DNA of 7,991 nucleotides from Eggerthellaceae bacterium (GTDB lineage: Bacteria > Actinomycetota > Coriobacteriia > Coriobacteriales > Eggerthellaceae): NCBI GenBank assembly GCA_003452695.1, contig DMNP01000329.1, positions 1 to 7,991 of the forward strand, in the 5' to 3' direction. The notes under the pieces were generated by a model. That model saw nothing but the letters and a program-made list of their open reading frames with translations, made no database searches and was not told the DNA's origin. The translations under genes and the position numbers were made by a program. Shown here in pieces: positions 5,014 through 7,991 of this stretch. Within the stretch, counting starts at the first letter, position 1; every line of letters starts with the position of its first letter.

Positions 5014-5173
5014 GTGCTTCGTTCAGCAAATAACCGCCCGTCAGACGAAGGATATTCGCTTCATGGAACGCGAAAGAAATCGAAGGCGTAGCCGTAGCTA
5101 CTTCAAGATTTCTCGAACGTTCCACGGGGCGAATAGACAAGTCTGGCGGGCGGTTATTTGCCGAACGCAGCAC
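5014..5173. repeat. 160-bp imperfect palindrome between glpK and the flavoprotein operon
   Basis: Outer arms 5014-5046 and 5141-5173 match at 30 of 33 positions and contain GCAAATAACCGCCCG and its complement. Further in, 5053-5070 pairs with 5118-5135 (15 of 18; TATTCGC and TGGAACG blocks), AGAAATC (5075-5081) pairs with GATTTCT (5107-5113), and the tip is GTAGC-CGTA-GCTAC (5088-5101). The whole piece can fold into one long interrupted hairpin in DNA or RNA. It has no coding potential and lies in a convergent gap. It resembles intergenic palindromic elements that move as miniature transposable elements, but could equally be a structured RNA. The remaining bases 5174-5277 show only an imperfect GGTGCGCCTTC/GGTGCGCTTC repeat and nothing else recognisable. 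Confidence 0.8.
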
Positions 5174-5277
5174 TGGTGCGCCTTCATCGGCTTCGCATCC
5201 AAGGTGCGCTTCGGCGTCGCTGGAGGCGTGAGCATTCGGGCATCGCTTGCGCCGCGCCGCCGCGCAGCGGCAGCTGG

Positions 5278-5306
5278 AAACAGGCTTCGGGCCAGCCTGT
5301 TTTTTA
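5278..5306. terminator. Bidirectional intrinsic terminator
   Basis: AAACAGGCT (5278-5286) pairs with AGCCTGTTT (5294-5302) around TCGGGCC, followed on the plus strand by a T-run to 5305. On the minus strand the same stem directly follows the TAA stop (5306-5304) of the COG2509 flavoprotein gene and is preceded by the A-run. It would end both the glpK transcript, after a 3' tail of about 370 bases that includes the long palindrome, and the flavoprotein operon. Confidence 0.85.
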
Positions 5307-7130
5307 TGCGCGCTCGGCAAGCGTTTGGGCCAGCTTCTGGGCGATGCGCAGGCCATCGGTGGCGGCGCTGACGATGCCGCCGGCATAGCCGGGGCCTTCG
5401 CCCGCGGGGAAGATGCCCGTCAGGCGGCGCTGCGCGGCCAGATCCTCGGGACGTCCGTGGCCGCGCGCCACATCGCGGGAGCGCACCTTGCGCTTGGGAG
5501 GCGTTTGGTGGAAGGCTTGCAACGCGTCGTCGTCGCGCACGATGCGCACCGGGCTGGAGCTGCGCGTTTCCACGCCCGTCAGCACCGCTTCCGCATCGGC
5601 GAAGCCATGCAGCTTGCGGTCGAGCAGCGGCAGCGCCTGCACGAGCGCATCCACGACGAAATCGGGCAGCACTTCGCGCAAATCGCACCACACCACTCCG
5701 CGCGCGTAGCTGGGCTTCACCGTTTTGGACGGGTTTCCCGCCTTTTCCGCAAGCAGGTCGCCCACGGTCTGGGCCGGCGCCTGCCAGGGCTGGCCGCCGG
5801 TTTCCACGGCCTCGCCGTATGCGGCCTGTTCGATGCGGCGTTGGAAGACCGTGCCCGCAAGCGGATCGGAGCTCTTGAAATCTTCGGGGGTCACACCCAC
5901 CAACAGGGCGGCGTTCGCGTTTTCGCCATTACGCGCGAAGCGGCTCATGCCGTTCACCACGACGCCGTATTCCTCGCTGGCGGCGGCGACCACTTCCCCG
6001 CCGGGGCACATGCAGAACGTGTATACGCTGCGACCGTTCGGCAAGTGCACGACCATCTTGTAGTCGGCCGCTCCGAGTGCGGGATGGCCCGCAGCGCGGC
6101 CGTACTGCGCGCGGTCGATGGCGCTTTGCAGATGCTCGATGCGCACGCCCACCGAAAACGGTTTGGGTTCCAGGACAATGCCCGCATGCTGAAGCATGCG
6201 AAACGTGTCGCGAGCCGAATGGCCGCAGGCGAGCACCAACGCCGTGCACTCCACGCGCAGCCGGCCGCCGCCCTCGTGTGCGGAACGGCCGTCTTGCTTG
6301 ACGCGATCCTGGCCCGGCGTGGTTGCAGGCGCCGATTCAGCACCATACGCATCCGCCAGGCATTGAAGCGCTTCTGCATCGTCGCAGGAAACGGACGCGG
6401 CCTGCAAACGGCCATCGTCGCCCAGGTGCACATCGGACAGCTTCGCGTGGAACACCACCGTGCCGCCGGCTTCCTGAATCTGCTGGCGCAGCGAACGCAC
6501 CACGCCCACCAGCTTGTCGGTTCCGATGTGCGGTTTTGCCTGCCAGAGAATCTCGTCTGGGGCACCCGCCTGCACGAAACTGTGCAGCACGTGCTGTGCA
6601 AGGGGGCTTTTCGTGCCGGTGGTCAGCTTTCCGTCGGAAAACGTGCCCGCCCCGCCCTCGCCGAACTGCACGTTCGTCGCCAGGTTCAGGTCGGCGCCCC
6701 CGTTGAAGGCGTCCACGGCGCACAGGCGCTCGTCCACATCGCCACCGCGTTCCACCAGCACGGGCCGCAGGCCCGCATGCGCCAGGTACAGCGCGGCGAA
6801 CAAGCCGGCCGGACCCGCGCCAACCACCATCGGCCGCGGGCGGTCTCCGAGCGCTACCTGCGGGATTTCCAGTAATTCGTAGGGAACATGCGGCTTCACC
6901 GACACGCCCTTCGCCGGCTTCACATTCGATTCGCCCACGTCCACGGCAAACGTTGCCACGAAGCGCACCTGATCCTTGCGCGCATCCACGCTGCGGCGCA
7001 GCAGGCGATACTCCCCCACCTGCGAAGCCGCAATGCCGAGCGCGCCCGCAATGCACGAGCGCATGATGCGGTCGCCTCCTGGCTGCAAGCCGGCATCCAG
7101 CGGCATGCGCACGTTCGAAACCTCTATCAT
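5304..7130 (-). CDS. FAD-dependent oxidoreductase, COG2509 type
   Basis: A 608-residue cytoplasmic flavoprotein. A short N-terminal domain (about 1-95) precedes a dinucleotide-binding motif VVGAGPAGLFAALYLAHAG (102-120) ending in the acidic VLVERG (124-129). The family-typical FGEGGAGTFSDGKLTTG (156-172) follows. Near the C-terminus are ETRSSSPVRI (521-530) and the second FAD-contact segment GIFPAGEGPGYAGGIVSAATDGLRIA (572-597). Homologues are annotated as uncharacterised FAD-dependent dehydrogenases, so the substrate is unknown. At 608 residues it seems long for the family. Likely insertions are a hydrophilic stretch at about 255-293 (APATTPGQDRVKQDG) and a basic stretch at about 540-570 (PPKRKVRSRDVARGHGR). 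The start at ATG 7130 overlaps the TGA of the upstream flavoprotein gene as ATGA, which indicates translational coupling. The ribosome site (GGGACGGA) is weak, as expected for a coupled gene. Confidence 0.88.
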   Translation of the reverse strand: MIEVSNVRMPLDAGLQPGGDRIMRSCIAGALGIAASQVGEYRLLRRSVDARKDQVRFVATFAVDVGESNVKPAKGVSVKPHVPYELLEIPQVALGDRPRPMVVGAGPAGLFAALYLAHAGLRPVLVERGGDVDERLCAVDAFNGGADLNLATNVQFGEGGAGTFSDGKLTTGTKSPLAQHVLHSFVQAGAPDEILWQAKPHIGTDKLVGVVRSLRQQIQEAGGTVVFHAKLSDVHLGDDGRLQAASVSCDDAEALQCLADAYGAESAPATTPGQDRVKQDGRSAHEGGGRLRVECTALVLACGHSARDTFRMLQHAGIVLEPKPFSVGVRIEHLQSAIDRAQYGRAAGHPALGAADYKMVVHLPNGRSVYTFCMCPGGEVVAAASEEYGVVVNGMSRFARNGENANAALLVGVTPEDFKSSDPLAGTVFQRRIEQAAYGEAVETGGQPWQAPAQTVGDLLAEKAGNPSKTVKPSYARGVVWCDLREVLPDFVVDALVQALPLLDRKLHGFADAEAVLTGVETRSSSPVRIVRDDDALQAFHQTPPKRKVRSRDVARGHGRPEDLAAQRRLTGIFPAGEGPGYAGGIVSAATDGLRIAQKLAQTLAERA

Positions 7131-7991
7131 CGTCCGTCCCATCCGCCGGCCAGGTCGTACACTGCCGAATAGGCGGCCAGCAACCCGCTCGTCCAGGCCC
7201 AATGCAAATTGAATCCCCCGCACGCTGCATCCACGTCCAAGGCCTCGCCGGCAGCGTACAGGCCGGGCACGTCGCGCGCTTCCAACGTGCGGACATCGAA
7301 CAGGCTTACCGGCAGGCCGCCACGGCGCACCTGGCAGATGGAGGCATCGCCCACGCCTTCGACCGTAAGGGGAAACGCCACGAGCGCCTGTGCCAGCGCA
7401 GGCACGTCCGCCTTGGCGAACGCGTTTTGCGGCGCGAGGCCCGCGGCTTTCAGAACCACCTCGGCCACGCGCGGAAGCAGCAGGCCCCGCATCATGTCGG
7501 CGCAGGTCATCGCTTCGCCAACGGAGCCAACCAACAGCTTGCGCCGCGCATACAGAAAATGCAGCGCCTCGTCCATGTCGTCGTCGGCAAGAAAGCAGAT
7601 GCGCAGCGAATCGCCGGGCTTGGCATAGCGCGAAAGGTTGAAAACGCATATGCCCGACACGCCATATTTGCGGAAGAGCAGTTCGCCTTCTTCCCAGCGC
7701 ACGAGCTGTTCGCCTTTGCGGCCCTGGCGGTGCAAGGACGCACGGCAACGCACGCGGATGTTGTCCAGCTCGCGCGTTACGCTGGCTTCGGCGCAGCGCA
7801 GGGGGCCGAGCATGGGCTGCAGCGGCTCGCAGGGCAAGCCGCACGCGTCCAGCGCGTCGATGCCGCGGCCGCCGCACGCCACGATAACGCGGTCGGCGCG
7901 CGCCAGCTGCCGGTCGGACAGGTGCAAGGTGAACTTTCCTTCGCCCTGCATCGGCGGGGCAACCCGCACCACTTCGCGCTCGCACGCCTCG
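7127..7991 (-). CDS. HI0933/BaiN-like FAD-dependent oxidoreductase, C-terminal part
   Basis: Only the last 287 residues are visible; the N-terminal FAD-binding segment lies beyond the window end. Numbering from the first full codon, family segments are ADRVIVACGG (32-41), GELLFRKYGVSGICVFNLSR (102-121) and the C-terminal FAD-contact motif GLYAAGEALDVDAACGGFNLHWAWTSG (243-269). These place it in the HI0933-like flavoproteins (COG2081). Members include BaiN, reported to act on bile-acid intermediates, but most have no known substrate, so a bile-acid role here is not implied. After ACGG the usual S-x-P-x-x-G-S/A-T/D-G stretch appears to be missing: the protein goes straight into RGIDALDACGLPCEPLQPMLGPLRC. 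The stop overlaps the start of the COG2509 gene, so the two flavoproteins form an operon whose promoter is outside the window. Confidence 0.85.
   Translation of the reverse strand, partial: EACEREVVRVAPPMQGEGKFTLHLSDRQLARADRVIVACGGRGIDALDACGLPCEPLQPMLGPLRCAEASVTRELDNIRVRCRASLHRQGRKGEQLVRWEEGELLFRKYGVSGICVFNLSRYAKPGDSLRICFLADDDMDEALHFLYARRKLLVGSVGEAMTCADMMRGLLLPRVAEVVLKAAGLAPQNAFAKADVPALAQALVAFPLTVEGVGDASICQVRRGGLPVSLFDVRTLEARDVPGLYAAGEALDVDAACGGFNLHWAWTSGLLAAYSAVYDLAGGWDGR

Noticed and set aside
5247..6875. A 542-codon plus-strand open frame antisense to the COG2509 flavoprotein
   Set aside because: The minus-strand frame has clear FAD motifs along its length. The antisense product is a His/Ala/Arg-rich shadow with no domain.
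7131..7985. Extension of the COG2509 frame upstream to make an 893-residue protein
   Set aside because: The added part overlaps the HI0933-like gene out of frame and is Arg/Ala-rich without motifs. The ATG at 7130 overlapping the TGA gives a normal coupled start.

Overview
This is a high-GC bacterial window. The codon usage, the protein families and the gene content suggest an anaerobic actinobacterium of the Coriobacteriia/Eggerthellales type (Eggerthella, Slackia or Gordonibacter relatives). That placement is inference from overall character, with no marker gene to prove it. Seven genes are supported: five complete and two cut by the window edges.

Layout. Positions 1-433 (minus strand) hold the start of what looks like the F1Fo ATP synthase operon: a small three-helix membrane protein in the AtpI position, then the first 43 codons of a probable atpB. 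A good sigma-70-type promoter lies just upstream (487-515). Positions 581-722 are a GC-rich run of short tandem repeats and hairpins that extends into the 3' end of a dCMP deaminase gene (713-1165, minus). Positions 1166-1710 are a 545-base gene-free divergent region. It holds an array of diverged units of about 104 bp, each with a palindromic core, then a perfect 20-bp inverted repeat abutting a TATAAT box. That box lies exactly where it would give a leaderless message for tsaC (1711-2592, plus; threonylcarbamoyl-AMP synthase for tRNA t6A). The TsaC reading frame has an unusual N-terminal extension of about 95 residues built from minisatellite-like repeats. Convergent to it is rpiB (2676-3116, minus; ribose-5-phosphate isomerase B). 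The 321-base region before glpK (3438-4934, plus; glycerol kinase) carries a 104-bp element with 30-bp near-perfect inverted ends that abuts the glpK promoter. After glpK, 369 gene-free bases hold a 160-bp imperfect palindrome and a bidirectional intrinsic terminator. The right end (5304-7991, minus) is a pair of FAD-dependent oxidoreductases overlapping by ATGA: a COG2509-type protein and, upstream of it, the C-terminal 287 residues of a HI0933/BaiN-like protein that runs off the window.

How the genes fit together. The set atp operon, dCMP deaminase, tsaC and rpiB echoes a conserved neighbourhood upstream of the ATP synthase operon in Firmicutes (in Bacillus subtilis ywlC/tsaC ... rpiB ... 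glyA-upp-atpI-atpB). Here it has been rearranged, with tsaC inverted. glpK feeds glycerol into glycolysis as glycerol-3-phosphate. The flavoprotein pair is likely cotranscribed but its substrate is unknown.

No defence system, CRISPR array, transposase, rRNA or tRNA was seen. The unusual content is in the intergenic DNA: four structurally different palindrome or tandem-repeat families in under 8 kb, plus the repeat-built TsaC N-terminus.
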